A DNA stretch of 64,000 nt from Bradyrhizobium oligotrophicum S58 (GTDB taxonomy: Bacteria > Pseudomonadota > Alphaproteobacteria > Rhizobiales > Xanthobacteraceae). The notes under the pieces are model-generated. The model saw nothing but the letters and a program-made list of their open reading frames with translations, was not told the DNA's origin and made no database searches. The position numbers and the translations under genes were made by a program. Below are positions 17,871 to 26,562 of this stretch, piece by piece; positions within the stretch are counted from its first letter, which is position 1; each line of letters starts with the position of its first letter. The stretch lies in contig NC_020453.1 of the NCBI RefSeq assembly GCF_000344805.1, positions 1,364,001 to 1,428,000 on the forward strand. The letters run 5' to 3'.

Positions 17871-19733
17871 TCAGTCGCCTGCGCCGGGCCTGATCAGGTC
17901 GGGTGCTGCATCGTCCTGCAGCCTTGCGACCAGGTCGGCACGCCGGGTCAGCACCGCGCGCTGATTGATGTAGCCCTTGTCGGTGATCTCGCCGGCATCG
18001 AGCACGGGCGGCTCTGCCATCAAGAGCGCGCGGGTCGCATAGCGCGACGAGCCGACCGCTTCGGTGCGCAGTTTTGCCAGTCCCTGCGCGATCGCAGCGC
18101 GGACCGATGGATGCGCCAACACCTCGCCGATGGTGGCCGTCTCGGTCAGGCCCGCGATGCCGCGGCAGGCGACGATGTTGGGCACGATGAGAAAGTGCAC
18201 CTCGTCGGTGCCATGGCCTGCGATCACGATGTCCTGCGCCAGCGGCGCCAGCGCCGCGATGCCGGCGACGCGCAGCGCGCCGACATTGACCCATGTGCCG
18301 GAGCTGAGCTTGAAATCCTCGGTGATGCGGCCGTCGAAGAACAGGCCGCGCTCCGGACGATCCGGATCGGCGAACGTCACGGCATCGCCGATCCTGTAGA
18401 AGCCTTCCTCGTCGAACGCGGCGGCGGTGAGCTCCGGCGCCTTCCAATAGCCGGGCATGACGTTGGGTCCGCGCACGCGAACCTCGAGCTTCTCGCCGGT
18501 CGGCACCAGCTTGAGCTCGGCGCCGGGAATCGGCACGCCGATATTGCCGGCGCGCTCGGCGAAGAAATGGCAGTCGGTCGCGAGCGGCGAGGTCTCGGTC
18601 GCGCCCCACGCCGAGACCAGCGGCGCCGGCCGGCCGATCGTGGCCATGCTCATCTCGTTGAGCGCATCCCACAGGTTCTGCGGCAGCGCCGCGGCTGCAT
18701 AGAGGATGCATTTCACGCCGGTGAAGAACTTCTGCCGCAGATCGTCGTCCGCCCTGAGTGCTGCGACCAGCATGTCGAAGCCGCGCGGCACGTTGAAATA
18801 GATCGTCGGCACCTGGCTGCGCAGGTTCGCGAGCGAGGTCTCGAACAGGCCGGGTGCAGGCTTGCCGCCGTCGATATAGATCGCACCGCCTTGGGCGAGC
18901 ACCAGGTTGAAATTGTGGTTGGCGCCGAAGGTGTGGCTCCACGGCAGCCAGTCGACGATCACAGGACCGCCTTCGACCTCGCGCAAAAACGTCCATAGCT
19001 GCGCCTTGGCCTGCTGGCTGGTCGTCATCATCCGCTGCGTGTTGATGACCGCCTTGGGCTGCCCGGTCGAGCCCGAGGTGAACAGCAGTTTTGCAATCGT
19101 GTCGGGCGTCACTGCGGCGAAGGCACGGTCGACTTCGGAGCCTGGCTTGGTCGTGATCAAGGTCTGCAACGGGACCGTGCTCGTTCCGTCGCCGTCGCCG
19201 GCGATGATCGTCGCGCGGTGCAGGCCGTCGATCGCCGCGAGCGCGCGGGCGAAGGCGCCGTGCTGGGCGACGAAGATGGCGCCGGGATCGAGCAGCCGGA
19301 TCATCGCGCGCAGCTTCTCGTGATCGGCCGACATCAGCGAGTAGGCCGGCGAGATCGCGCAGACGGGGATGCCGACATGCTGCGCGGCGAGCGCCAGCAC
19401 CGCATGCGCGATGCTGTTGTCGGACAGGATCGCGAGCGGACGGTCGGGACCAAGCCCTTGCGCCAGCATCCAGGCCGCGGTGGCGCGGACCTGCGTCAAT
19501 GTTTCGCCGTAGGTCAGGCGAGCCCAGCCGTCACCGCGGCGCTCGGACAGGAAGATGCGGTCCGGAGCGTTGCGCGCCCAGTGCTCCAGCCATTCGCCGC
19601 TACAGCGCGCGGCAGGCAGCAGCTTCATGCGCGATCGCAGGATGATGGCGCCATCGTCGCGCCTGATGGCCTCGATCGATGGCGCTGCGAACATTGAAGT
19701 TTCGGACGACGGGCGGCGTTCAGCGTTCGCCAT
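17871..19733 (-). CDS. fcs: Feruloyl-CoA synthase (hydroxycinnamate--CoA ligase)
   Basis: Adenylate-forming CoA ligase of 620 residues, the usual length for feruloyl-CoA synthases. It should activate ferulate, p-coumarate or related plant phenolics to CoA thioesters, the first step of their degradation. AMP-binding motifs are clear: LLFTSGSTGQPKAV (P-loop), PWSHTFG, SAWGATETSP (A5 region) and YRIGDAVTF with DGRITEDFKL (A7/A8). The C-terminus carries ITDKGYINQRAVL. The ATG at 19733 is chosen because it gives the usual N-terminus; a downstream ATG at 19694 is possible. It diverges from a MarR regulator gene, the arrangement known for CouR-type control of coumarate genes in Rhodopseudomonas. No hydratase/lyase or aldehyde dehydrogenase gene is adjacent. 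Confidence 0.88.
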   Translation of the reverse strand: MANAERRPSSETSMFAAPSIEAIRRDDGAIILRSRMKLLPAARCSGEWLEHWARNAPDRIFLSERRGDGWARLTYGETLTQVRATAAWMLAQGLGPDRPLAILSDNSIAHAVLALAAQHVGIPVCAISPAYSLMSADHEKLRAMIRLLDPGAIFVAQHGAFARALAAIDGLHRATIIAGDGDGTSTVPLQTLITTKPGSEVDRAFAAVTPDTIAKLLFTSGSTGQPKAVINTQRMMTTSQQAKAQLWTFLREVEGGPVIVDWLPWSHTFGANHNFNLVLAQGGAIYIDGGKPAPGLFETSLANLRSQVPTIYFNVPRGFDMLVAALRADDDLRQKFFTGVKCILYAAAALPQNLWDALNEMSMATIGRPAPLVSAWGATETSPLATDCHFFAERAGNIGVPIPGAELKLVPTGEKLEVRVRGPNVMPGYWKAPELTAAAFDEEGFYRIGDAVTFADPDRPERGLFFDGRITEDFKLSSGTWVNVGALRVAGIAALAPLAQDIVIAGHGTDEVHFLIVPNIVACRGIAGLTETATIGEVLAHPSVRAAIAQGLAKLRTEAVGSSRYATRALLMAEPPVLDAGEITDKGYINQRAVLTRRADLVARLQDDAAPDLIRPGAGD

Positions 19734-19887
19734 GGGAGGCCTCGGCGGAGCGGGAGACGACGTCGACAGAAGCCGTGTGTGTAGATCCGCGACGAGAGAC
19801 CACGGCGCGCCGAGAGGCGCGATCCGCTGCATTGCACCGCCGCATGACTGTCGCAATGCAGTCAGCAGCAGCCATCCAGGACGACAT
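19720..19887 (-). other. Possible 55-codon leader ORF overlapping the fcs start
   Basis: An ATG at 19887 (leftward) follows the strong ribosome binding site GGAGGGAG and opens a 55-codon frame. Its stop codon lies 14 bases inside the fcs coding sequence in another frame. Such an overlap would couple fcs translation to the leader. The encoded peptide is Arg- and Ser-rich and resembles no family known to me. It may be chance, or the strong site may mark the true transcript leader. Confidence 0.25.
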
Positions 19888-19929
19888 GGCTCCCTCCCAC
19901 CTTGTATTCGTTGCCGATCAGACTAACAG

Positions 19930-19952
19930 AATAGTTGTACTTTGCAATTATT
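19930..19952. promoter_or_regulatory. Inverted-repeat operator candidate between fcs and marR
   Basis: A 23-base imperfect palindrome, AATAGTTG...CAATTATT, lies in the AT-rich centre of the divergent region; 16 of its 23 positions are symmetric (eight base pairs). Its size and place fit a MarR-dimer operator covering both promoters. The left half contains TAGTTGTAC, found again upstream of the chemoreceptor gene at 17771-17779. Confidence 0.5.
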
Positions 19953-20032
19953 GTGGACGTGACCAATTGCGGCGGCTTGTCCTCGCGATGGCGTCGGTCT
20001 AGGCAGGGACTTCTCATGCCAGCGAGCCCCTG

Positions 20033-20512
20033 ATGTCCAAGAGCGCGAGCGCCGGAGCGCAGCGAGATGCCGCCAAGCAGGAATCGGAGATCGGCCTCGG
20101 TGAGCTCGAGAACCATCTCGGCTATTTCCTCCGCCGCCTGCAGCACTGGGTCTTCCGTGACGCCAACGCGGCGCTTGCGGCCGTCGATCTCGACGTCATC
20201 CTCTATTCGATCCTGGAGACGATCGCGGCCAATCCGGGTACGACGCAGATTGCCGTCGCCGGGGCGCTGGGCATCGAGCGCGCGCGCATGGTCGCCCTGC
20301 TCGACGGGCTTCAAGACGCAGGGCTGATCGTGCGCGCACGCTCCGAGCAGGACCGCCGCGCGCATGCGCTCGGCCTGACGCCGCGCGGCCGCATCATCCT
20401 GAAGAAGGCCAATGCGCTGGTGGCTGCCCACGAGAAGCGGGTGGCGCGCCGGCTCGGCGTCGACAATTATCGCCGCGCCCTGGCGGCGCTGTCGCAGTTC
20501 GAGACCGGCTAG
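20033..20512 (+). CDS. MarR family transcriptional regulator
   Basis: Winged-helix regulator of 159 residues. The MarR core is visible: a dimerisation helix (LENHLGYFLRRLQHWVF), the recognition helix-turn-helix (TTQIAVAGALGIERARMVALLDGLQDAGLI) and the beta-wing (VRARSEQDRRAHALGLTPRGR). It diverges from the feruloyl-CoA synthase gene with an operator-like palindrome between them. This strongly suggests a repressor of hydroxycinnamate degradation that is released by the CoA thioester product, as shown for CouR of Rhodopseudomonas palustris; the ligand here is inferred. It is followed by about 200 bases with no gene. Confidence 0.88.
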   Translation: MSKSASAGAQRDAAKQESEIGLGELENHLGYFLRRLQHWVFRDANAALAAVDLDVILYSILETIAANPGTTQIAVAGALGIERARMVALLDGLQDAGLIVRARSEQDRRAHALGLTPRGRIILKKANALVAAHEKRVARRLGVDNYRRALAALSQFETG

Positions 20513-20719
20513 ACTCGTCGTTGGCGGCACTGACGCGAGCCTCCTGCCGCACCAGTGCGCATCGGGAATACGCATCCAGCACGCGAAACGCGATACTGCG
20601 ATAAATCTACCTCAAGCCGTAGAAATTAAAAGATACATCCTTGGGGTGTTAGGCGGCCGAAGCGTGCCGGGATGTCCGAGGCGGCTCGTGGCCGGGCGTC
20701 CGGACGCAGAGGCCTTGCC

Positions 20720-23605
20720 TCAGCTCGCCGCTTCCAGCCGCTCTTCCGTCAAGAGCCGCATCGCTGCGTCTGCGTCCATGGGCTCGCCGAAGGCGTAGCC
20801 CTGCGCGTATTCGCAGCCGAGCTGATAGAGCTCGACGGCATCCGAATCCGACTCCGCGCCTTCCGCCACCACGTCCATGCCGAGATCGTGCGCCAGCGCG
20901 ATGATCGATTTGAGGATCACCGGCCGGGTGCCGCGCGCGGTGGTGCGCACGAACGACTGGTCGATCTTCAAGGTGTCGAACGGGAACCGCTGCAGGTAGG
21001 CGAGCGAGGAATGGCCGGTGCCGAAATCGTCGATCGACAGGCCGACGCCGAGCTCGCGGATGCGCGTCAGCATCTGCGCGGCGTGCTCGGGGTTCTCCAT
21101 GACCAGCGATTCCGTCAGCTCGATCTTGAGCGAGCCGCGCGCCACCGAGGAGCGCGCCAGCACCGAGCGGATGTCGTGGATCAGGTCGTGACGCAGCAGC
21201 TGCCGCGAGGAGACGTTGACGCTGGCGAAGATCGGCTCGCGCAGCCGCGTCGCGCGCTGCCACACCGAGAGTTGCCGCGCGGTCTGGTCGAGCACGAAGG
21301 TGCCGAGATCGACGATCAGGCCGATCTCCTCGGCGATGGTGATGAACTCGATCGGCGACATCCGCCCGAGCTTCGGATGGTCCCAGCGCGCCAGCGCCTC
21401 GAAGCCGGCGATCGAGCGATCCTCCAGCCGCACGATCGGCTGGTACAGGATCGTGATCTCCTGGCGCTCGATCGAGCGGCGCAGCTCGCTCTCCAATGTC
21501 AGGCGGTCGTTCTTGCGCGCGCGCATCGCCGGCTTGTAGACGTCGATGCGGTCGCCGCCGATGCGCTTGGAATGATACATCGCAAGCTCGGCATCCTTGA
21601 TGATGTCTTCCGACAGCTGCGTCTGCGGGTCGGATAGAGCGAGTCCGATCGACGCCGTCAGGAAGATCTCGCGCTCGTTGAAGGCGATCGGCGCGCGGAT
21701 GGTCTTGCGGATGGTCTCGGCGAAGGCGGTGATGCGGGCGGGGTCCTGCTCGGACAAGAGGATCAGGCCGAACTGGTCGCCGGCCAGCCGCGCCAGCGTG
21801 TCCTGGGGTTTCAGGATGCGCGACAGCCGCCGCGCCAGGGTCAGCAGGATGGAATCGCCGACCGCGATGCCGACGGAGTCATTGACCTGCTTGAAGCGGT
21901 CGAGATCGATCACCATCAGGGTCGGCCGCATCGCCGGCATCGACTTGGCGAAGTTGGCGACGGCGGCGAGACGGTCGATGAACAGCTTGCGGTTGGGCAG
22001 GCCGGTCAGGTTGTCATGTACGGAATCGTGGAGCAGGCGCTCCTCGGCATTCTTGAACTCGGTCACGTCGGTGAGCGTGCCGACCACGCGCGAAACCTCG
22101 CCGTCGGAGCCGACCACGGGGCGGGCCTTCAGCGCGAACCACATGAAATGACCGTCGGGCGTGCGCAGCCGGAAATCCTGCACCAGGCGGCCGCGACGCT
22201 GGTCGAGCACGCTGTCGAGCGCGGCGCGGAAGCGGTCCTGGTCGAGCGGGTGCAGCACCTCGAGCCATTTCGCGGCGGGTCCTTCGAGCGTACCGCGCTT
22301 CAGGCCGAGCAGGCTCTCGGTCTCGGGGCTGGTGAACACCTTGTCGGCGGAGACGTCCCAGTCCCAGATCAGGTCGCCGGAGCCGGCCAACGCCAGCGCG
22401 CGGCGCTCGACGTCGGAGACGATGCCGGTGGTGGCGCCGCCGCCAGCGAAGGCGTGCTGCATCACCGTGAAGCCGATCAGCATCACGATCAGCACCAAGC
22501 CGCCGAGCAGAGCGGGGCCGACGATGTCGTTGGTCACTTGGCCCGCCACCGTCATGCCGGCCGCGCCCACCCATACGGTGAGCAGGAACCAGGTCGGGAT
22601 CAGCAGCACCGCACGGTCGAAGCCGTGGCTCGAGAGATAGACGATCAGCGTGAAGCCGGCGACCGCGATCAGCAGCAGCGACATGCGGGCGATGCCGGAG
22701 GCGACCGCGGGATCGAACAGCGCCACCGCGACCAGCGACCCCAGGAAGAACAGCCAGCCCAGCGTGATGTGCGAATAGCGCACATGCCAGCGCGACAGAT
22801 TGAGATAGGCGAACAGGAACACCAGCAGGGTCGCCGCCAGGATCGCCTCGCCCGAGGCGCGCCAGACCCGCTCGGCATTGTTCGACATGTCCAGGACCTT
22901 GCCCCAGAAGCCGAAATCGACGCCGATATAGACCAGCACCGCCCAGGCCAGCGCGGCGGCGGCCGGAAACATGATGCTGCCCTTGACCACGAACAGGATG
23001 GTGAGGACGAGAGCAAGAAGACCGGAGATGCCGATCACGATGCCCTGGTACAGCGTGAACGAGTTGACCTTGTCCTTGTAGGCCTCAGGCTCCCACAGAT
23101 AGAGCTGCGGCAGCTTGTCGGTGCGCAATTCGGCGACGAAGGTGACGACCGAGCCGGGATCGAGCGTGACGCGAAACACGTCGGCGGTCGGGCTTTCCTG
23201 CCGCTCGGGCAGGTCGCCGATCGAGGGCGTGATGGTGGCGATGCGCGACAGGCCGAGATCGGGCCACAGCACGCCGGAGCCGACCACGCGGTAATGCGGC
23301 GCGACGATAAGGCGGTCGAGCTGGTCGTCGGTGTTGTTGGCCAGCGCGAACACGATCCAGTGCTGGCCGCCCTCGCGGGCCCGCACCTCGATGCGGCGAA
23401 CGATGCCGTCGGTGCCGGGCGCGGTGGAGACCTGGATGCGGTCGTTGTCGCTGCGCTGATGATCGAGGATGCCGGTCAGGTCGATGGCAGGCGCGTCGCT
23501 GCGAACGCTGACGGCGTCAACGGCCTGAGCGGGGGCAGCGGCACCACACATCACGAGGCCCAGCGCCGCCAACGACGCAAGGCACCTGATCAGACGCAAT
23601 GTCAA
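20720..23605 (-). CDS. 7TM-PAS-GGDEF-EAL protein, probable cyclic di-GMP phosphodiesterase
   Basis: Protein of 961 residues. A signal peptide (ending at about 28) leads to a periplasmic 7TMR-DISM-like extracellular domain (about 30-190). A block of about seven membrane helices (about 190-395), a PAS domain (about 400-520), a GGDEF domain (about 525-690) and an EAL domain (about 700-950) follow. The GGDEF loop is degenerate (AGDQF), so cyclase activity is probably lost and the domain may only bind GTP. The EAL domain keeps FEALARW and DDFGTGHSSL, so it probably hydrolyses c-di-GMP. The start is the TTG at 23605, which gives a normal signal peptide; an ATG 18 codons later would cut into it. Confidence 0.88.
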   Translation of the reverse strand: MTLRLIRCLASLAALGLVMCGAAAPAQAVDAVSVRSDAPAIDLTGILDHQRSDNDRIQVSTAPGTDGIVRRIEVRAREGGQHWIVFALANNTDDQLDRLIVAPHYRVVGSGVLWPDLGLSRIATITPSIGDLPERQESPTADVFRVTLDPGSVVTFVAELRTDKLPQLYLWEPEAYKDKVNSFTLYQGIVIGISGLLALVLTILFVVKGSIMFPAAAALAWAVLVYIGVDFGFWGKVLDMSNNAERVWRASGEAILAATLLVFLFAYLNLSRWHVRYSHITLGWLFFLGSLVAVALFDPAVASGIARMSLLLIAVAGFTLIVYLSSHGFDRAVLLIPTWFLLTVWVGAAGMTVAGQVTNDIVGPALLGGLVLIVMLIGFTVMQHAFAGGGATTGIVSDVERRALALAGSGDLIWDWDVSADKVFTSPETESLLGLKRGTLEGPAAKWLEVLHPLDQDRFRAALDSVLDQRRGRLVQDFRLRTPDGHFMWFALKARPVVGSDGEVSRVVGTLTDVTEFKNAEERLLHDSVHDNLTGLPNRKLFIDRLAAVANFAKSMPAMRPTLMVIDLDRFKQVNDSVGIAVGDSILLTLARRLSRILKPQDTLARLAGDQFGLILLSEQDPARITAFAETIRKTIRAPIAFNEREIFLTASIGLALSDPQTQLSEDIIKDAELAMYHSKRIGGDRIDVYKPAMRARKNDRLTLESELRRSIERQEITILYQPIVRLEDRSIAGFEALARWDHPKLGRMSPIEFITIAEEIGLIVDLGTFVLDQTARQLSVWQRATRLREPIFASVNVSSRQLLRHDLIHDIRSVLARSSVARGSLKIELTESLVMENPEHAAQMLTRIRELGVGLSIDDFGTGHSSLAYLQRFPFDTLKIDQSFVRTTARGTRPVILKSIIALAHDLGMDVVAEGAESDSDAVELYQLGCEYAQGYAFGEPMDADAAMRLLTEERLEAAS

Positions 23606-23768
23606 ATCTCCGCGTTCGACGCCAAACCCAAGCGAAACAGATCAAACTTAAAGCCGCGTTCGCAAAAGGAATTGGAGCCGTTCCAGGCACGGTTCAGATG
23701 TGCGCGATCATTGGCACGAAAGCGAGGAGAATCAAAGAGTTTCCAAACACACTCTGTTTAGATAGAGC

Positions 23769-24767
23769 CTAGATCTCCAACACAATTTTGCCAATATGTT
23801 GGCTGGTCTCCATGCGTGCATGCGCCTTCGCTGCATCGTTCAGTGGAAACGTCGAGTCCATCAATGGCTTGATGCGGCCCTCGCGCAGCAACGGCATCAC
23901 CTTGGCCTCGATCGCCGCCACCATCGCCGCCTTGTCGGCGTTGCTGCGCGGGCGCAGGGTCGAGCCGGTGTGGGTCAGGCGCTTCACCATCAGCTTGACG
24001 AAATTGACCGTGGCCTTGGGGTTGCCCAGGAAGGCGATCTGCACGATTCGGCCATCGGTGGCCGCAGCGTCGTAATTGCGCTCGATATACTCGCCGCCGA
24101 CCATGTCGAGGATGACGTTGGCGCCCTTGCCGCCGGTCGCCTCCTTGACCACGGCGACGAAGTCTTCCGCCTTGTAGTTGATGGCGCGGTCCGCCCCGAG
24201 CTTCACACAGGCGTCCGCCTTGTCCTGCGAGCCGACGGTGACCAGCACCTTGGCGCCGAATGCCTTGGCGAGCTGGATCGCCATGGTGCCGATTCCCGAG
24301 GATCCGCCATGGACCAGCAGCGTCTCGCCCTCCTTCAGCCCGCCGCGCTCGAACACATTGTGCCAGACCGTCATCAGGGTTTCGGGCAGGGCGCCGGCCT
24401 CCAGAATGGAGAGCGCGGATGGCACCGTCATCGCCTGCGCGTCCTGTGCAATGCAATATTGGGCATAGCCGCCGCCGGCGACCAGCGACATCACGGTATC
24501 TCCGAGCTTGTGCCGGACGGCGCCCTCGCCGAGCGCCACGACTTCGCCGGCGACCTCGAGCCCCGGGAGATCGCTGGCGCCGGGCGGCGGCGGATAGCTG
24601 CCGGAGCGCTGGGCAACGTCCGGACGGTTAACGCCGGCGGCTTTCACCTTGATCAGGATCTCGCCGGGACCGGGCTTCGGAACGGGCCGTGTCTCGGGCT
24701 GCAGCACCTCGGGTCCGCCCGGCTTGCTGATGGCGACCACGGTCATTTGCGCGGGCAGCTGTTCCAT
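23769..24767 (-). CDS. NAD(P)H-quinone oxidoreductase, PIG3/zeta-crystallin type
   Basis: Medium-chain reductase of 332 residues that reduces quinones with NADPH. It has the GroES-like N-terminal fold with VNRPDVAQRSGSYPPPPGAS and the Rossmann motif HGGSSGIGTMAIQLAKAFGA near residues 148-167. There is no zinc-binding cysteine set, which is normal for this group. The start ATG is at 24767, and DUF1192 diverges from it across 82 bases. The order quinone oxidoreductase, DUF1192, rcdA, rpmE is one I recall from other Rhizobiales. Confidence 0.9.
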   Translation of the reverse strand: MEQLPAQMTVVAISKPGGPEVLQPETRPVPKPGPGEILIKVKAAGVNRPDVAQRSGSYPPPPGASDLPGLEVAGEVVALGEGAVRHKLGDTVMSLVAGGGYAQYCIAQDAQAMTVPSALSILEAGALPETLMTVWHNVFERGGLKEGETLLVHGGSSGIGTMAIQLAKAFGAKVLVTVGSQDKADACVKLGADRAINYKAEDFVAVVKEATGGKGANVILDMVGGEYIERNYDAAATDGRIVQIAFLGNPKATVNFVKLMVKRLTHTGSTLRPRSNADKAAMVAAIEAKVMPLLREGRIKPLMDSTFPLNDAAKAHARMETSQHIGKIVLEI

Positions 24768-24849
24768 GAGATGTCCTTCGGCAGAAATTGGCGTGCTGCG
24801 GTGTGCTTAAGCCAGTCGGGGCTCGAGTGGCAACCGGGAGGAGGGCGAG

Positions 24850-25041
24850 ATGGCCAGAGAGGATGACGATCGGCCGCAAAAAGCCGTTTCGCACGAGGTC
24901 GGACAGGATCTCTCGATGCTGTCGGTCGAGGAACTGACCGGTCGAATTGGCCTCCTGCGCGCCGAAATCGAGCGGATCGAGCAGGCGGTGGCAAAGAAGC
25001 GCGCCTCGCGCGACGCCGCCGCCAGCATCTTCAAGTCCTGA
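24850..25041 (+). CDS. DUF1192 family protein
   Basis: Small protein of 63 residues with the DUF1192 pattern: a short charged N-terminus, the motif LSVEELTGRIGLLRAEIERIEQ, and a basic Lys-Lys-Arg-Ala C-terminus ending in FKS. It probably forms one amphipathic coiled-coil helix. Its function is unknown; it is conserved next to rcdA and rpmE in Rhizobiales. GGGAGGAGG before the ATG is a strong ribosome binding site. A 17-base palindrome (GTCGGCCA-G-TGGCCGAC, 25064-25080) follows the stop without a T tract. Confidence 0.85.
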   Translation: MAREDDDRPQKAVSHEVGQDLSMLSVEELTGRIGLLRAEIERIEQAVAKKRASRDAAASIFKS

Positions 25042-25129
25042 GACGTCAGACCGTAGAAACACGGTCGGCCAGTGGCCGACATGGCTAACGAAGTTTGAAA
25101 AATTTCCGCCATTTACGGTTGATTAAGCT

Positions 25130-25243
25130 TTCGCGTTTACAACCGGACTGTCCTCGTTTGGACACCGAGTGGCTCCTGTCCACTCTGTTTGACGCCTCCC
25201 TGTTATCAACTTTAAAGCCGCCGGAAACGGCGGCTCTTTTTTT
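25130..25243 (+). ncRNA. Candidate small regulatory RNA with C/U-rich loops and a strong terminator
   Basis: In the 373-base gap between DUF1192 and rcdA three hairpins follow each other on the plus strand. They are TGTCC-TCGTTT-GGACA (25149-25164), GAGTGG-CTCCTGT-CCACTC (25167-25185) and the terminator AGCCGCCG-GAAA-CGGCGGCT with seven T (25216-25243). The second loop and the single-stranded GCCTCCC at 25194-25200 are anti-Shine-Dalgarno-like, as in several alphaproteobacterial trans-acting sRNAs. TTGAAA at 25095-25100 could be a -35 box. No frame of useful length explains the terminator. The 5' end is a guess. Confidence 0.55.
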
Positions 25244-25414
25244 GCGTTGACCTTTGCGCGCGGCGCGAGCGGTATCAACGGCGCTCGCCCCACATCGTGG
25301 AAACCATAAAAGGCGTTGCTGCTGGACTCTGAAATGCCGTCGCGCAATGATTTGTTCATCATACCGGCGCAGTTGCCGGATTGCGTAAACAGTCGCGTAT
25401 AAGAGGCGTTAACC

Positions 25415-25927
25415 ATGTCGGACCGTTTGCTGGGCGATGGCGCTCTTGTTCAGTTCAATGAGCGGCTCACCAATTCTGCTGCATTCGGCACGCTGTTCCG
25501 GGAAGGCATGGATCTGGTCGAAGAGACCGCTGCCTATCTCGACGGCGACGGCCGCAACGAGGCCAAGGCGCTGGACCGTGCCGTCAGCCTGACCTACGCG
25601 ACGGAGAGCATGCGGCTCACCACGCGGCTGATGCAGCTGGCGTCCTGGCTGCTCCTGCACCGTGCGGTGAAGGAAGGCGAGATGACCCTGGGCCAGGCCA
25701 ATCGCGAGAAGACCAAGGTCAAGCTCACCGCCGCCGACCCCGGACCGACCGATCTCCTGGAGAAGCTGCCGCAGCAGTTGCAGGACCTGATCTCGCGCTC
25801 GATGAACCTGCAGGCACGGGTGCGCCGCCTCGACCAGACCATCCATTCCCCGCCGCCGGACCAGAGCGCGATTGGCAATCCCCTGGTTCCGCATCTCAAC
25901 CGGCTGAAGGCCGCGTTCGAGCAGTAA
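25415..25927 (+). CDS. rcdA: RcdA family (DUF1465) protein, ClpXP/CtrA degradation adaptor homologue
   Basis: Protein of 170 residues belonging to DUF1465, the family of Caulobacter RcdA, which helps deliver CtrA and other substrates to ClpXP during the cell cycle. The conserved core is FGTLFREGMDLVEETAAYL, then YATESMRLTTRLMQLASWLL, then AVKEGEMTLGQAN; these are the helices of the three-helix bundle. The C-terminal about 40 residues are more variable and Pro-rich, as expected for the disordered tail. Function as a proteolysis adaptor is known for Caulobacter and inferred here. A bidirectional terminator separates it from the convergent rpmE. Confidence 0.85.
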   Translation: MSDRLLGDGALVQFNERLTNSAAFGTLFREGMDLVEETAAYLDGDGRNEAKALDRAVSLTYATESMRLTTRLMQLASWLLLHRAVKEGEMTLGQANREKTKVKLTAADPGPTDLLEKLPQQLQDLISRSMNLQARVRRLDQTIHSPPPDQSAIGNPLVPHLNRLKAAFEQ

Positions 25928-26007
25928 GCCCTCATGTCTGGGCGGCTCGGCCTCGGCCGGGCCCGCGCCCCCGACGAAGGGTCCAGGCAAACAAAAGGCC
26001 GCAAACA

Positions 26008-26035
26008 AAAACGCCCCCGTTTCCGGGGGCGTTTT
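26008..26035. terminator. Bidirectional Rho-independent terminator between rcdA and rpmE
   Basis: AAAACGCCCCCG and CGGGGGCGTTTT form a perfect 12-base-pair stem around the loop TTTC. The A and T tracts on each side allow termination in both directions, which suits two convergent genes. Confidence 0.92.
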
Positions 26036-26101
26036 GCTGAGCTGTCCAATTTCTGGGCTGTCCAGGGGCGGGCCGGACGGCCGGCGCCCCGGGCGAAGGC
26101 A

Positions 26102-26329
26102 TCAATCCTTCTTGAGAAAGCCCTGGAACTTCTTCTGGAAGCGCGACACGCGGCCGCCGCGATCCATCAGCTGCTGGGTGCCGCCGGTCCAGGCCGGGTG
26201 CGACTTGGGGTCGATGTCGAGGTTGAGCTTGTCGCCCTCTTTGCCCCAGGTCGAGCGGGTCTGGTACTCGGTGCCATCGGTCATCACGACGGTAATCGTA
26301 TGATAATTCGGGTGAATGTCGGCTTTCAT
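26102..26329 (-). CDS. rpmE: 50S ribosomal protein L31, cysteine-free form
   Basis: Protein of 75 residues, starting [10 protein letters not shown] at the ATG at 26329. The L31 landmarks [30 protein letters not shown] and the C-terminal RVSRFQKKF are all present. There is no CxxC zinc ribbon, so this is the C-minus form, which does not depend on zinc. It is part of the large ribosomal subunit central protuberance. A longer frame to 26359 exists but would add residues unknown in L31. Confidence 0.96.
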   Translation of the reverse strand: MKADIHPNYHTITVVMTDGTEYQTRSTWGKEGDKLNLDIDPKSHPAWTGGTQQLMDRGGRVSRFQKKFQGFLKKD

Positions 26330-26562
26330 GACTGATCCTACGGCGCGATGCGAAGACATGACGCGGCGCGGTCGCGCCTGATCCTGTCGTCACTGAAGGG
26401 GGACAATTGGCGCGCTCTATATCCCAAGGTGCCGCCCAAAACAAGCCAAGGTCGCGAAACAAGGCAGGGCGGGCTGGCCACCTTGGTATATTTCCGGATT
26501 TGCCAAGCTTGGTGCGGCAGGCCTATCACGACGACAGATTGGATGAATTCTCAGGTGGCCCC

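Noticed and set aside
25123..25416. A 97-codon minus-strand frame in the DUF1192-rcdA gap
   Set aside because: It runs across the strong plus-strand terminator and the candidate small RNA and has no family likeness or good start.
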